Made by a program: the position numbers and the translations under genes. A DNA stretch of 64,000 bases, from NCBI RefSeq assembly GCF_040760005.1, contig NZ_CP099760.1, positions 4,991,501 through 5,055,500 of the forward strand, given 5' to 3'. Source of the DNA: Pseudomonas sp. stari2 (lineage in GTDB: Bacteria; Pseudomonadota; Gammaproteobacteria; Pseudomonadales; Pseudomonadaceae). The stretch's first letter is position 1; the number at the start of each line of letters is the position of its first letter. Positions 53,510-62,995 of this stretch are shown in pieces. The notes beneath the pieces were generated by a model, which searched no databases, was not told the DNA's origin, and was given only the letters and a program-made list of their open reading frames with translations.

Positions 53510-54769
53510 TTACACAGGAACGGGGCGGGACAACTGTGCCAGCGCAGTCGCCATGCTCGGTGCCTGCGGCAGGCGCGGGATCAGCACCGCCTGCCAGGCG
53601 TGATACAGATCCGGTTTGCCCGCCCAGATATCGGCACTTGGACGGTTCTGCGGATCGAGTTCGTGATGCCAGCTGCCGTCGCAGCGATCGATGAAATTCG
53701 CTTCGCAGAATTCCCAGAATAGCCGGTACCAGGTTTCGTACTGCGCATCGCCGGTGCGTTTGAGCAAGGCACTGGCGGCGGCGCTGGCTTCGGCATGGGT
53801 CCAGTGCAGGCGGTGGCGCACCACGGCTTTGTTGTCCCAGTCGAGGGTATAGACGATGCCCGGAGCGCCATCGACGTCCCAGCCATAACGGCAGTTGCTC
53901 TCGAACAGCTTTTGCGCATCGGTGGCCAGCCAGCCGGGTGTGAGCATGCCGGCCTGGACCCGCGCCGCTTCGAGGTGCAGGAGCAGGCGCGCCCACTCGA
54001 AACCGTGGCCCGGCGTGGTGCCGTAGGGGCGGAAGCCGTCAGCGGGATTGTCATGGTTGTATTCGCGCAGTGGCTGCCAGTGGCGGTCGAAATGCTCGAT
54101 CACCAGATAGTCATTGGCGGCGGCGTGACCGTGAATCACCCGTTCAACGATGCGCTGCGCACGCACCAGCCAGCGCGGATCTTCGTTGACATCGGCCAGC
54201 GCGAGGAACGCTTCGGTGGCGTGCATGTTGCTGTTGGCGCCGCGATAGGCTTCTTCTTCGCTCCAGTCGCGGTTGAAGAATTCGCGCATGGCGCCCTCTT
54301 CTTCGCTCCAGAAATAGGTGTCGATTATATCGATGGCGTCATCCAGCAACGCCTGGGCGCCGGGACGTTGGGCGACCACAGCGGAGCTGGCAGCAAGGGC
54401 CACGAAAGCATGTAGATAAGCGTTCTTGCCGGTGTTGCCGTCACGGTGTTCGGCAACCGCAAACCAGCCGCCATGCAGTGCATCGCGCAACGGGCCGCGC
54501 AACGCCTGGACGCCGTGATCGACCAGTTCGGCAAACCCCGGCAGGCCCTGAATATGGGCCATGGCGAAGCTATGGGTCATGCGCGCGGTGTTCATGGTTT
54601 CGGCTTGCGCGCCAACCTGGAGCTGGCCGCGCTCATCAAGATTGCCGAAGCCTTCGGGCAATCGTGAAGCCTTGGCAAATGCCAGCAGGCGCAGGCCTTC
54701 GTCGGCGAGCCATTGCTGGTGGGCAGGGGCATTCAGCCAACTGCTGAAGCCCGGATTGAAGTGATCCAT
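53510..54769 (-). CDS. AGE-family aldose-ketose isomerase/epimerase
   Basis: A 419-residue (alpha/alpha)6-barrel protein of the N-acylglucosamine 2-epimerase family. Family motifs: QAETMNTARMTHSFAMAH, YRGANSNMHATEAFLALAD (catalytic His region), TTPGHGFEWARLLL and GSWHHELDP. Best guess is a mannose/fructose/glucose isomerase (YihS/mannose-isomerase type) rather than a GlcNAc epimerase, from context between the glucose transporter and its two-component system. It precedes gtsA by 118 bp on the same strand and may share transcription. Confidence 0.83.
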   Translation of the reverse strand: MDHFNPGFSSWLNAPAHQQWLADEGLRLLAFAKASRLPEGFGNLDERGQLQVGAQAETMNTARMTHSFAMAHIQGLPGFAELVDHGVQALRGPLRDALHGGWFAVAEHRDGNTGKNAYLHAFVALAASSAVVAQRPGAQALLDDAIDIIDTYFWSEEEGAMREFFNRDWSEEEAYRGANSNMHATEAFLALADVNEDPRWLVRAQRIVERVIHGHAAANDYLVIEHFDRHWQPLREYNHDNPADGFRPYGTTPGHGFEWARLLLHLEAARVQAGMLTPGWLATDAQKLFESNCRYGWDVDGAPGIVYTLDWDNKAVVRHRLHWTHAEASAAASALLKRTGDAQYETWYRLFWEFCEANFIDRCDGSWHHELDPQNRPSADIWAGKPDLYHAWQAVLIPRLPQAPSMATALAQLSRPVPV

Positions 54770-54873
54770 GGAAGGCCTTTTTTGTTGTTATGACTGCGGG
54801 CAGTCTAAACAACGGGCCGAGGTGGACTTGTAACGAAGGGGGCGGGTTTTGTCACCGATCGGTGACATTCAGA

Positions 54874-56343
54874 TCAATCCGCCGAACGCGGCAATTGCAG
54901 GGTCACACGCAATCCGCCTTCGCGAAGATTCTGCAACGTCACTTCCCCCCCATGGCTATGGGCAATGTTGCGGGCGATCCCCAATCCAAGCCCATAACCC
55001 TGCTGCTGCCCAGCCAACCGAAAGTGCGGCTCGAACACCTGCTCCAGCCGCTGCTCCGGCACCCCCGGACCTTCATCGTCGACATGCAGCACGAACGCAC
55101 TCTCATCGTCATCGATATGCAGATGAGCTTTCTGCCCGTACTTCAGTGCATTGTCGATCAGGTTGCCGATACAGCGCTTGAGCGCCAATGGCTTGCCCGG
55201 ATACGCCGCTAACGCCCGTCCCTGCTGGGTTACACGGCCATTGCCGTTGGGCGCCAGATACGGCTCCACCAGGCAGTCGAGCACATGATTGAGATCCACC
55301 GGCTCAATGTTTTCGTGGATGTCGGTGTCTTTGACGCATTGCAGCGCACCCTTGACCAGCAGCTCCAGCTCATCCAGGTCACGGCCAAACTTGGTTTGCA
55401 GTTGTTCGTCTTCGAGCAGTTCGACCCGCAGACGCAGGCGGGTGATCGGGGTACGCAGATCATGGGAAATCGCGCTGAACAACTGGCTGCGCTCGGTGAG
55501 GTAACGGCTGATGCGCTCGCGCATGGTGTTGAAGGCACGGCCCACTTCCACCACTTCGCTGCCGCCGCCCTCGGCCACCGGCTCGACGTCGGCGCCGAGC
55601 GACAAGTCCCGAGCCGCCCGCGCCAGGCGCTTGAGCGGCCGGCTCTGCCAGTGCACCAACAGACCGATGAACAGCAACAGAAATCCGCTGGTGAACACGA
55701 TGAACCAAACTTGCTGGGTCGGCAGGCCCTGCTCTTCAAGACTGGTGTAGGGCTCGGGCAACAGCGAGGCGATGTACAGCCATTCACCGGGCGCCAACTG
55801 GATCTGGGTCACCAGCACCGGCGGATTCACCGGTTCCAGCGTCAACGCGTAATGCGCCCAGGAGCGTGGCAACTCATCGAGTTTCAACCCCGCATTGAAG
55901 ATCCGCAGGTCATCGGGGCTGACGAAGGTCACCAGAATGTCGGTGTCCTGACCCAACGACTGACGCAGCACTTCATCCACCGCTTGCAACACGGCAGCCT
56001 TGCGCGGCGTAGCCGGCAACACTTCCATGCCCAGCGGTTTGTCGTTCAGCGTCACCACAAATCGGGTGCCGCCCATGCTGCGCAACTGATCGAGCACCAA
56101 CGGCCGATAGGCCACCGGCAACGAGCGGAAATAGCTGACGCTGGCGGTCATCGAATGGGCCAGGCTACGGGCGCTGGTGACCAGGCCTTCGAGCTGCGTC
56201 GCACGCAATTGGGACACCCAGATCACGCTGGACAGCGTCTGGGCGAACAACACCGCGAGCAACGTCAGCAGCAGCATCCGCCCAAGCAGCGAACGCGGCA
56301 TCGGCAATTTGCGTGCGGTGCTGCGCAGGAACTCAGTGACCAT
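54874..56343 (-). CDS. gtrS: Sensor histidine kinase GtrS
   Basis: A 489-residue membrane kinase controlling glucose uptake genes through GltR. Membrane helices at about 22-44 and 212-231 flank a periplasmic sensor that in Pseudomonas recognises 2-ketogluconate/6-phosphogluconate-type ligands. HAMP about 232-285, H-box AISHDLRTPITRLR with phosphorylated His294, N-box GNLIDNALKYG, and G-boxes DEGPGVPE and GYGLGLGIARNI. The ATG at 56343 overlaps the gltR stop by 11 bases. Confidence 0.91.
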   Translation of the reverse strand: MVTEFLRSTARKLPMPRSLLGRMLLLTLLAVLFAQTLSSVIWVSQLRATQLEGLVTSARSLAHSMTASVSYFRSLPVAYRPLVLDQLRSMGGTRFVVTLNDKPLGMEVLPATPRKAAVLQAVDEVLRQSLGQDTDILVTFVSPDDLRIFNAGLKLDELPRSWAHYALTLEPVNPPVLVTQIQLAPGEWLYIASLLPEPYTSLEEQGLPTQQVWFIVFTSGFLLLFIGLLVHWQSRPLKRLARAARDLSLGADVEPVAEGGGSEVVEVGRAFNTMRERISRYLTERSQLFSAISHDLRTPITRLRLRVELLEDEQLQTKFGRDLDELELLVKGALQCVKDTDIHENIEPVDLNHVLDCLVEPYLAPNGNGRVTQQGRALAAYPGKPLALKRCIGNLIDNALKYGQKAHLHIDDDESAFVLHVDDEGPGVPEQRLEQVFEPHFRLAGQQQGYGLGLGIARNIAHSHGGEVTLQNLREGGLRVTLQLPRSAD

Positions 56344-57064
56344 TGCCGGCAACCACGTTGGCTGCCAGTTGGTAGCCGCTGCCACGCACGGTGCGGATCA
56401 GCCGTGGCGGCTTTTCGGTGTCGCGCAGACGCTGGCGCAGACGGCTGACGGCCATGTCGACGATGCGGTCGAGGGGCATCAGGTCGCGGCCACGGGTGGC
56501 GTTGCCGATGGTGTCGCGGTCGAGGATTTCCTGAGGGTGATCGAGGAACAGTTTCAGCAGGGCGAAGTCGGCGCCGGACAGAATCACTTCCTCGCCGTCG
56601 GTGTGAAACAGTCGATGGCTGACCATGTCCAGCCGCCATTCATCGAACGCCAGCACTTCACTGCCACCGCGTTCCTGACCGAACTGGGCGCGACGCAGCA
56701 GGGCCTTGATCCGGGCTTGCAGTTCGCGGGGGCTGAAAGGTTTGCCGAGGTAATCGTCGGCGCCGAGTTCCAGACCAATGACCCGGTCGGCTTCGTCGGA
56801 ACTGGCGGTGAGCATGATGATCGGCACCTGGGCCTGACGCGGATGCTGGCGCACCCAGCGGCACAGGCTGAAGCCGTCTTCATCGGGCAGCATCACATCG
56901 AGGATCACCAGATCGCTCGGCGCCTCGTTCAGCGCCTGACGAAAACCGGCGCCATCCGCCGTGGCCCGTACCTGAAAACCCGCGCGGGTCAGGTAGGTCT
57001 CCAGCAACTCGCGTATCTCCTGGTCGTCATCGACCAACAAAATCGACTTGTTGACTGAGCTCAC
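56333..57064 (-). CDS. gltR: OmpR-family response regulator GltR
   Basis: A 243-residue regulator: receiver domain 1-120 with acidic pair D12/D13, phosphorylated Asp56 (VILDVMLPDEDG), T86 and Lys108 (GKPF); C-terminal winged-helix domain ending PRLIRTVRGSGYQL. Start is GTG at 57064 with AAGGATG upstream; no ATG gives a complete receiver. It activates gtsABCD-oprB. Coupled to gtrS. Downstream of glk by 79 bp with a hairpin between. Confidence 0.92.
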   Translation of the reverse strand: MSSVNKSILLVDDDQEIRELLETYLTRAGFQVRATADGAGFRQALNEAPSDLVILDVMLPDEDGFSLCRWVRQHPRQAQVPIIMLTASSDEADRVIGLELGADDYLGKPFSPRELQARIKALLRRAQFGQERGGSEVLAFDEWRLDMVSHRLFHTDGEEVILSGADFALLKLFLDHPQEILDRDTIGNATRGRDLMPLDRIVDMAVSRLRQRLRDTEKPPRLIRTVRGSGYQLAANVVAGNGH

Positions 57065-57119
57065 TTCGAAGGCATCCTTGTTGTTGGAATTGGGCGGATT
57101 ATGCCTGATGTGTTGATTG

Positions 57120-57140
57120 TTCCCACGCTCGGCGTGGGAA
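57120..57140. repeat. TTCCCACGC hairpin between glk and gltR
   Basis: TTCCCACGC and GCGTGGGAA pair perfectly around TCG, four bases past the glk stop codon. The same hairpin type recurs at 15213 and 46632. It may attenuate readthrough from edd-glk into gltR-gtrS. Confidence 0.65.
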
Positions 57141-57143
57141 TGA

Positions 57144-58100
57144 TCATTTACCGGATTGTTCGAGCGCCACTCCTGCACCGACGAGCCCCGAGTACGGCGC
57201 CGTCACCAGCCACACCGGAATCCCCTTGAAGTAATCGCTCATGCAGCCCTTGTCGGCGAAGCTGCGGGCGAAACCGCTTTCGAGGAAGAAATCGGCGAAA
57301 CGCGGAATCACGCCGCCCACGATGTACACCCCGCCACGGCCGCCAACGGTCAGCACGTTGTTGCCGGCCACGCGACCGAGCCAGCAGCAGAATTGCTCCA
57401 GCACTTCCAGGGCAATCGGGTCGCCCGCAAGCCCCGCCGCAGTGATGGCTTCCGGCGTGTCGAGTTTCGGTTCATGCCCGTCCACCGCGCAGATCGCCCG
57501 GTACACCCGCGGCAAGCCGCCGCCGCTCAACGCGGTTTCCGCACTGACGTGGCCGATTTCGTTGTAGATGTGCTGCCAGAGCTGGGTTTCGCGCGGGCTG
57601 CTCAGCGGCAGATCAACGTGACCGCCCTCTCCCGGCAACGCGGCGAACCGCCCTTCACCGAGATCAAGCAACGTGCCGACGCCCAGGCCGGTGCCCGGGC
57701 CGATGACCACTGCAGGGCGCAATGGCTCCGGCTCGCCTTCGCAGACCACGCGGAATTCGCCGGGCTGCAAACGGGTCATGCCCAGTGCCATGGCCGAGAA
57801 GTCATTGACCAGCAGCAATTGCTCGACCTGCAGCGTCTGGCAGAACGCCTTGCGGCTCAGACGCCAGTGGTTGTTGGTGAACTTGAAATCATCGCCGCTC
57901 ACCGGACCTGCCACCGACAGGCACACCGAACCGATGGCGCCAGGCGCCAGGCCGAGCCCGCTCAGATAGAGGCTGATCGCCTCTTCCGGGCTGGCATGGT
58001 CGGCGGTGGCCAGCACCTGCACCGATTCGAGCTGCTGATCTTTCCACAACGCGAACCGCGCGTTGGTACCTCCGATGTCACCGACCAAAGCCAGTTTCAA
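57144..58100 (-). CDS. glk: Glucokinase
   Basis: Phosphorylates glucose to G6P with ATP. The 318-residue non-ROK bacterial glucokinase has the phosphate motif [12 protein letters not shown] at 8-19, [16 protein letters not shown] with catalytic Asp, [12 protein letters not shown] and [12 protein letters not shown]. Starts within the edd stop (ATGA-type overlap of four bases). Second gene of edd-glk. Confidence 0.94.
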   Translation of the reverse strand: MKLALVGDIGGTNARFALWKDQQLESVQVLATADHASPEEAISLYLSGLGLAPGAIGSVCLSVAGPVSGDDFKFTNNHWRLSRKAFCQTLQVEQLLLVNDFSAMALGMTRLQPGEFRVVCEGEPEPLRPAVVIGPGTGLGVGTLLDLGEGRFAALPGEGGHVDLPLSSPRETQLWQHIYNEIGHVSAETALSGGGLPRVYRAICAVDGHEPKLDTPEAITAAGLAGDPIALEVLEQFCCWLGRVAGNNVLTVGGRGGVYIVGGVIPRFADFFLESGFARSFADKGCMSDYFKGIPVWLVTAPYSGLVGAGVALEQSGK

Positions 58101-59923
58101 TTAAGCGTCTCCAGGGCAGAAGTGAAGGCGCTGGCGCCCTGCTCTGCCGAGCTGAAGGCCAAACGCATGAAGCCAAACAGTTCGCGACCGCTGCCGATGT
58201 TGTTGCCCAACAGGCCTTTGGCGGGTTCGCGCGCTGCGAATTCGGCGGCGTCCACCTTGAGTTCCAAAATGCCTTTGACGCCATCGACGCGGATGATATC
58301 GCCCTCTTGCACGCGCGCCAAAGCGCCGCCCACATAAGCTTCCGGACTGACGTGGATCGCCGCCGGGATTTTCCCCGACGCGCCGGACATCCGCCCGTCA
58401 GTCACCAGCGCAACCTTGAAGCCGCGATCCTGCAGCACGCCAAGGAACGGCGTCATCTTGTGCAGCTCCGGCATGCCGTTGGAACGCGGGCCCTGGAAGC
58501 GCATCACCGCGACGAAATCCTTCTCCAGAAGACCGGCCTTGAAGGCGTCGGCCAGATCCTGTTGATCCTGGAACACCATGGCCGGTGCTTCGACGATCTG
58601 GTTTTCCAGCGCGACGGCGGACACTTTCATCACGCCACGACCGAGGTTGCCTTCCATCACCCGCAAGCCGCCCTCTGCCGAGAACGCACGGGCCACCGGA
58701 CGCAGGATGTTTTCGTCGAGGCTTTCGGTCGGGCCTTCGCGCCACACCAGTTTGCCGTTATCGAGGAACGGCTCCTTGGTGTACTGGCTCAAACCATGGC
58801 CGAGCACGGTGTTGACGTCTTCGTGCAACAAACCGGCTTCGAGCAGTTCGCGGATCAGGAACGACATGCCGCCGGCGGCCTGGAAGTGGTTGATGTCAGC
58901 CTTGCCGTTCGGGTAGACGTGGCTCAGGGTCGGTACGACTTCGGAGAGGTCGGCCATGTCCTGCCAGGTCAGTTGAATGCCCGCCGCCATGGCGATGGCC
59001 GGCATGTGCAGGGTGTGGTTGGTCGAGCCGCCGGTGGCGTGCAGCGCGACGATCGAGTTGACCAGCGCCTTCTCGTCGACGATTTCGCCGATCGGCAGGA
59101 AGTTGCCGTTCTGTTTGGTCAGGCGGGTGACCTGATGCGCGGCTTCGCGGGTCAGGGCTTCACGCAGCGGCGTGTTCGGGTTGACGAAAGAGGCGCCCGG
59201 CAAGTGCAGGCCCATGACTTCCATCAGCAACTGGTTGGTGTTGGCGGTGCCGTAGAACGTGCAGGTGCCCGGGCTGTGGTAGGACTTCATTTCCGATTCC
59301 AGCAGCTCTTCGCGGGTCGCCTTGCCTTCGGCGTACTTCTGCCGCACGTCGGCTTTTTCCTTGTTGGAAATCCCCGAGACCATCGGCCCGCCCGGAACGA
59401 AAATCGTCGGCAGGTGACCGAAACGCAGCGAGCCCATCATCAGGCCCGGCACGATCTTGTCGCAGATGCCGAGCATCAACGCGCCGTCGAACATGTTGTG
59501 GGACAGCGCCACCGCCGTCGACATGGCGATCACTTCGCGGCTCGGCAGGCTCAGTTCCATGCCCGGCTCGCCTTGGGTCACGCCGTCGCACATCGCAGGT
59601 GTGCCGCCGGCGAACTGACCAACCGAGCCGATTTCGCGCAGGGCGTTCTTGATCTGTTCCGGGAAGACTTCGTACGGCTGGTGCGCCGAGAGCATGTCGT
59701 TATACGACGAAACAATGGCGATGTTCGCCGAGTTCATCATCCGCAGGCTGTGCTTGTCTTCGCTGCCACACCCGGCCACGCCGTGGGCGAAGTTGGCGCA
59801 TTGCAGCTTGCCGCGCATCGGCCCGTCAGTTGCAGCGCCGCGAATCAGCGCAAGGTAAGCCTGACGCGTGGCGCGGCTGCGGGCGATAAGCCGTTCGGTG
59901 ACCTCAAGAACGCGGGGATGCAT
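58097..59923 (-). CDS. edd: Phosphogluconate dehydratase
   Basis: Converts 6-phosphogluconate to KDPG, first committed Entner-Doudoroff step. The 608-residue IlvD/Edd-family [4Fe-4S] enzyme has [24 protein letters not shown] motif ([18 protein letters not shown]), [11 protein letters not shown] with an iron Cys, and [20 protein letters not shown]. First gene of edd-glk-gltR-gtrS; divergent from gap, with two HexR-type motifs in the 220-bp gap. Confidence 0.95.
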   Translation of the reverse strand: MHPRVLEVTERLIARSRATRQAYLALIRGAATDGPMRGKLQCANFAHGVAGCGSEDKHSLRMMNSANIAIVSSYNDMLSAHQPYEVFPEQIKNALREIGSVGQFAGGTPAMCDGVTQGEPGMELSLPSREVIAMSTAVALSHNMFDGALMLGICDKIVPGLMMGSLRFGHLPTIFVPGGPMVSGISNKEKADVRQKYAEGKATREELLESEMKSYHSPGTCTFYGTANTNQLLMEVMGLHLPGASFVNPNTPLREALTREAAHQVTRLTKQNGNFLPIGEIVDEKALVNSIVALHATGGSTNHTLHMPAIAMAAGIQLTWQDMADLSEVVPTLSHVYPNGKADINHFQAAGGMSFLIRELLEAGLLHEDVNTVLGHGLSQYTKEPFLDNGKLVWREGPTESLDENILRPVARAFSAEGGLRVMEGNLGRGVMKVSAVALENQIVEAPAMVFQDQQDLADAFKAGLLEKDFVAVMRFQGPRSNGMPELHKMTPFLGVLQDRGFKVALVTDGRMSGASGKIPAAIHVSPEAYVGGALARVQEGDIIRVDGVKGILELKVDAAEFAAREPAKGLLGNNIGSGRELFGFMRLAFSSAEQGASAFTSALETLN

Positions 59924-60043
59924 GTTTAGAACTCCAGGCTAACGGATGTGGCGACCTGATTGTCTATGCTGATCAAAAGCCCGTTCGCGTGGGATGACGA
60001 GCGGTTTTCTTGATCATTCGGACCAGTTGATTCAGGTCACTCG

Positions 60044-60058
60044 TTGTAGATAAAACAA
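60044..60058. promoter_or_regulatory. HexR operator candidate 1, edd-gap region
   Basis: TTGTAGATAAAACAA fits TTGT-N7-ACAA, the HexR core described in pseudomonads. It is 121 bp upstream of edd. Confidence 0.72.
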
Positions 60059-60105
60059 AATATTGCCACTAAAAAGGCTTGTTTTCTATTTTTATGCGAA
60101 TAATC

Positions 60106-60120
60106 TTGTAATTCCAACAA
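60106..60120. promoter_or_regulatory. HexR operator candidate 2, edd-gap region
   Basis: TTGTAATTCCAACAA again fits TTGT-N7-ACAA. It is 23 bp upstream of the gap start codon, where binding would block gap transcription or leader escape. Confidence 0.72.
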
Positions 60121-60143
60121 CAAAACGACGGCGGCGCTGTTCA

Positions 60144-61145
60144 ATGACTCTTCGAATCGCAATCAATGGTTTTGGCCGCATCGGCCGTAATGTCCTGCGC
60201 GCACTGTATACCCAAGGCTATCGACAGGATTTGCAGATCGTCGCCATCAACGATCTGGGCGACAGCGCAATCAATGCGCATCTGCTCAAGTACGACACCG
60301 TTCATGGCACATTCGACGCCGAAGTTGTTCATGACAACGAGAGCCTTACCGTCAACGGCGACCGCATTTCGGTCAGCGCCATCCGCAACCCGGCCGACCT
60401 GCCATGGGCCGCGGAAAAGATTGATGTGGTGTTCGAATGCACCGGTCTGTTCACCGACCGGGCCAAAGCCGCCGCGCATATTACCGCCGGCGCACGCAAA
60501 GTGATTATCTCGGCCCCGGCCAAAGGCGCCGATGCCACCGTCGTTTATGGTGTGAACCACGACATTCTGCGCCAGTCGCACCAGATCATTTCCAACGCAT
60601 CGTGCACCACTAACTGCCTGGCGCCGGTGGCCCAGGTGCTGCACCGCGAACTGGGCATCGAAAGCGGTCTGATGACCACGATTCACGCCTACACCAACGA
60701 CCAGAACCTGACCGACGTCTATCACACCGACCCGTACCGCGCCCGCTCCGCCACGCAGAATATGATCCCGAGCAAGACCGGCGCCGCCGAAGCCGTGGGC
60801 CTGGTGCTGCCGGAACTGGCGGGCAAGTTGACCGGCATGGCCGTGCGCGTGCCGGTGATCAATGTGTCGCTGGTTGACCTGACCGTGCAGTTGAAGCGCG
60901 AAGCCTCGGCCGATGAAGTCAACGCGCTGATGAAAGCCGCGAGCCAGCACTCGAAAATCCTCGGTTACAACACCCTGCCGCTGGTATCGAGCGACTTCAA
61001 CCACAACCCGCTGTCGTCGATTTTCGACGCCAACCACACCAAATCCAGCGGCAAACTGTTGAAGGTGCTGGCCTGGTACGACAACGAGTGGGGCTTCTCC
61101 AACCGCATGCTCGATAACTGCCTGGCGCTGTGCAACGCGGAATAA
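60144..61145 (+). CDS. gap: Glyceraldehyde-3-phosphate dehydrogenase, type I
   Basis: Oxidises glyceraldehyde-3-phosphate released by Eda. The 333-residue enzyme has INGFGRIGR at 7-15, the catalytic Cys154 in [21 protein letters not shown] with catalytic His, and [12 protein letters not shown] at the C-terminus. The ATG at 60144 is used; the frame is open farther upstream but that part crosses both HexR motifs. Divergent from edd, as in other pseudomonads. Confidence 0.95.
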   Translation: MTLRIAINGFGRIGRNVLRALYTQGYRQDLQIVAINDLGDSAINAHLLKYDTVHGTFDAEVVHDNESLTVNGDRISVSAIRNPADLPWAAEKIDVVFECTGLFTDRAKAAAHITAGARKVIISAPAKGADATVVYGVNHDILRQSHQIISNASCTTNCLAPVAQVLHRELGIESGLMTTIHAYTNDQNLTDVYHTDPYRARSATQNMIPSKTGAAEAVGLVLPELAGKLTGMAVRVPVINVSLVDLTVQLKREASADEVNALMKAASQHSKILGYNTLPLVSSDFNHNPLSSIFDANHTKSSGKLLKVLAWYDNEWGFSNRMLDNCLALCNAE

Positions 61146-61220
61146 AACCGCTGCCGCCGATTTGTCAGCGGGTAATAGCTTTACCAACCTTTGACAAATC
61201 AACACTTGACCACTTGGGCG

Positions 61221-61240
61221 GATGATAAGCATTATCATTC
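61221..61240. promoter_or_regulatory. Fur-box-like sequence upstream of fecI-like gene
   Basis: GATGATAAGCATTATCATTC resembles the 19-bp Fur consensus, with strong ATGATAA/TTATCAT symmetry. It lies 25 bp before the sigma-factor start, so iron-Fur should repress this gene. Confidence 0.82.
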
Positions 61241-61264
61241 GCTCGAAATGGATCAGGTCCTCCC

Positions 61265-61783
61265 GTGAGTCAGTCGCAGTTCAATCACGTTTTCCTCGCC
61301 CAGCGCACTTCATTGCTGCGAACGCTGGAACGCATGGTCAACAACCACAGCACCGCCGAAGACCTGCTGCAGGAAACCTACCTGCGCGTCACGCGGGCGC
61401 TGGGCGAACGGGCCATCGATCACCTCGAACCCTTTGTCTTCCAGACCGCACGCAACCTGGCGCTGGACCACTTGCGTGCGCGCAAGATCCACTCACGCAC
61501 CATGGTCGACGACGTGCCGCAGGACGTGGTGCACAGCGTCGCCGCCCCCGCCAGCAGCGCCGAAGACGCCGCCCACGCCGAACAATTGCTGGAGCGCTTG
61601 AACGTGAGCCTCGGTGAACTCAGCCCCCGTCAGCAGCAGATCTTCATCCTCAGCCGCCTGCACGGGCACAGCTATCAGGACATCGCCGAAGAGCTGAGCG
61701 TTTCTCTCAGCACGGTGCAGAAAGAACTCAAATTGATCATGACCATTTGCATCGGTGTCGCCGAACGCTTGAATGGGGACTGA
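61265..61783 (+). CDS. FecI-like iron-starvation ECF sigma factor
   Basis: A 172-residue ECF sigma: region 2 HSTAEDLLQETYLRVTRAL and FVFQTARNLALDHLRARK, region 4 LSPRQQQIFILSRLHGHSYQDIAEELSVSLSTVQKELKLIM. GTG start with AGG upstream. It directs transcription of the downstream receptor when the receptor signals ligand uptake. The subfamily resembles HasI, the haem/hemophore-responsive sigma, because the receptor has haem-receptor-like features; this naming is tentative. Confidence 0.88.
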   Translation: MSQSQFNHVFLAQRTSLLRTLERMVNNHSTAEDLLQETYLRVTRALGERAIDHLEPFVFQTARNLALDHLRARKIHSRTMVDDVPQDVVHSVAAPASSAEDAAHAEQLLERLNVSLGELSPRQQQIFILSRLHGHSYQDIAEELSVSLSTVQKELKLIMTICIGVAERLNGD

Positions 61784-61907
61784 TGCTGTAGGTTTTTTCT
61801 CTAAGTGCCAGGATCGACTGCACTGATCATCGGGCTTTGTTACCCTTGCTCGACTTTTACGCTTCACTAAAAAAACAGCCGTGCACAGACACTGCCGAGG
61901 AAACACC

Positions 61908-62873
61908 GTGACGGACACCCACCGCCCTCCTTCGCCCGACACGGCGCAGGACGCTGCCAACGCAATGGATCAGGCTCTGGACTGGCTCATCGTGCTCGAC
62001 AGCCCGGACGATGAACAGACCCGGCAATTTCACGCCTGGTTGGCGGCCGATCCGTTGAACGCCCAGGCGTTTGCCAAGGCCCAGGCGATCTGGGACGGCC
62101 CGCAGATCGCTCAGTGCGCGCAGGACCTCGCGGCCAGACCGAAGAAAGTCACCGTCCTCACACGCCTGCGCCCGCACTGGAAACCGCTGGCCACCGCCGC
62201 GGTGCTGATTCTCGGACTGTTCAGCTTCAGCAACCTGCCGATGCGTCTGCAGGCCGATCACCTGACGGTGGTCGGCGAGCGTCAGCGCCTGCAGCTTGAG
62301 GACGGTTCGAAAGTCCTGCTCAACACCAATTCGGCCTTCTCCAGCACGATCAACGATCGTCAGCGTGTGGCGCGCCTGTATCAGGGCGAAGCGTTTTTCG
62401 AGATCCCGGCCAGCCGCAGCCAGCCGCTGGAAATCGACGCCGGGCCGGTGAAGGCCAGCGTGCGCGACACCGCGTTCGCCGTGCGTTACCTGGACGGTGT
62501 GGCGCAGGTGCGGGTGCAGCGTGGCGATGTCGATCTGCGTGCCACCCGTGACGATGCCCGTGTGCGGCTGTCCGCCGGGGAAAGCATCCGCATCGGCCCC
62601 AATGGTTTCGACCGCCCGGCCAAGGTCGATGCCGCCACCGATCTGGCGTGGGTGCAGGGTCGTCTGATCTTCGAGAACTGTCCTCTGAGCCAGGTGCTGG
62701 CGGAACTGCGCCGCTACTACCCGGGCTTCATCATCAACACCAACGAACACCTGGCCGACGTCGCCGTCACCGGCAATTACCGCCTCGACCAACCGCTGGA
62801 CGTAGTGCGTTCGCTCGCTCACATCACCTCGGCCAAGCTTCAGGAATTCCCGGCGCTGGTCATTCTTAACTAA
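61908..62873 (+). CDS. FecR-family anti-sigma regulator
   Basis: A 321-residue inner-membrane protein. Cytoplasmic N-terminal domain (DUF4880-like: ALDWLIVLDSPDDEQTRQFHAWLAADPLNAQAFAKAQAIW), a membrane helix at about 94-112, then the periplasmic FecR domain (LEDGSKVLLNTNSAFSS, LYQGEAFFEI, SVRDTAFAVRYLDGVAQVRVQRGDV) and a C-terminal STN-like part that contacts the receptor. GTG start at 61908 with GAGGA six bases upstream. It follows the sigma gene by 124 bp. Confidence 0.9.
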   Translation: MTDTHRPPSPDTAQDAANAMDQALDWLIVLDSPDDEQTRQFHAWLAADPLNAQAFAKAQAIWDGPQIAQCAQDLAARPKKVTVLTRLRPHWKPLATAAVLILGLFSFSNLPMRLQADHLTVVGERQRLQLEDGSKVLLNTNSAFSSTINDRQRVARLYQGEAFFEIPASRSQPLEIDAGPVKASVRDTAFAVRYLDGVAQVRVQRGDVDLRATRDDARVRLSAGESIRIGPNGFDRPAKVDAATDLAWVQGRLIFENCPLSQVLAELRRYYPGFIINTNEHLADVAVTGNYRLDQPLDVVRSLAHITSAKLQEFPALVILN

Positions 62874-62889
62874 ATGAGAATTATTTTTA
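62872..62889. promoter_or_regulatory. Possible Fur-box-like A/T element upstream of receptor
   Basis: AAATGAGAATTATTTTTA overlaps the fecR stop and resembles half of a Fur box (GAGAATTATT). Alternatively it is the promoter recognised by the FecI-like sigma. Confidence 0.35.
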
Positions 62890-62995
62890 CTCGATAGCCG
62901 AAGCTCGTTCGTCTCGTTATAGCCAATGCAATTGATTCGCATCTCGCGATACCAATCAGCACCTATAAAGATTCGTGCGACACGGAGCGCTATCG

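Noticed and set aside
58307..59929. 540-codon open frame antisense to edd
   Set aside because: Mirror of edd; no plausible domain or start signal.
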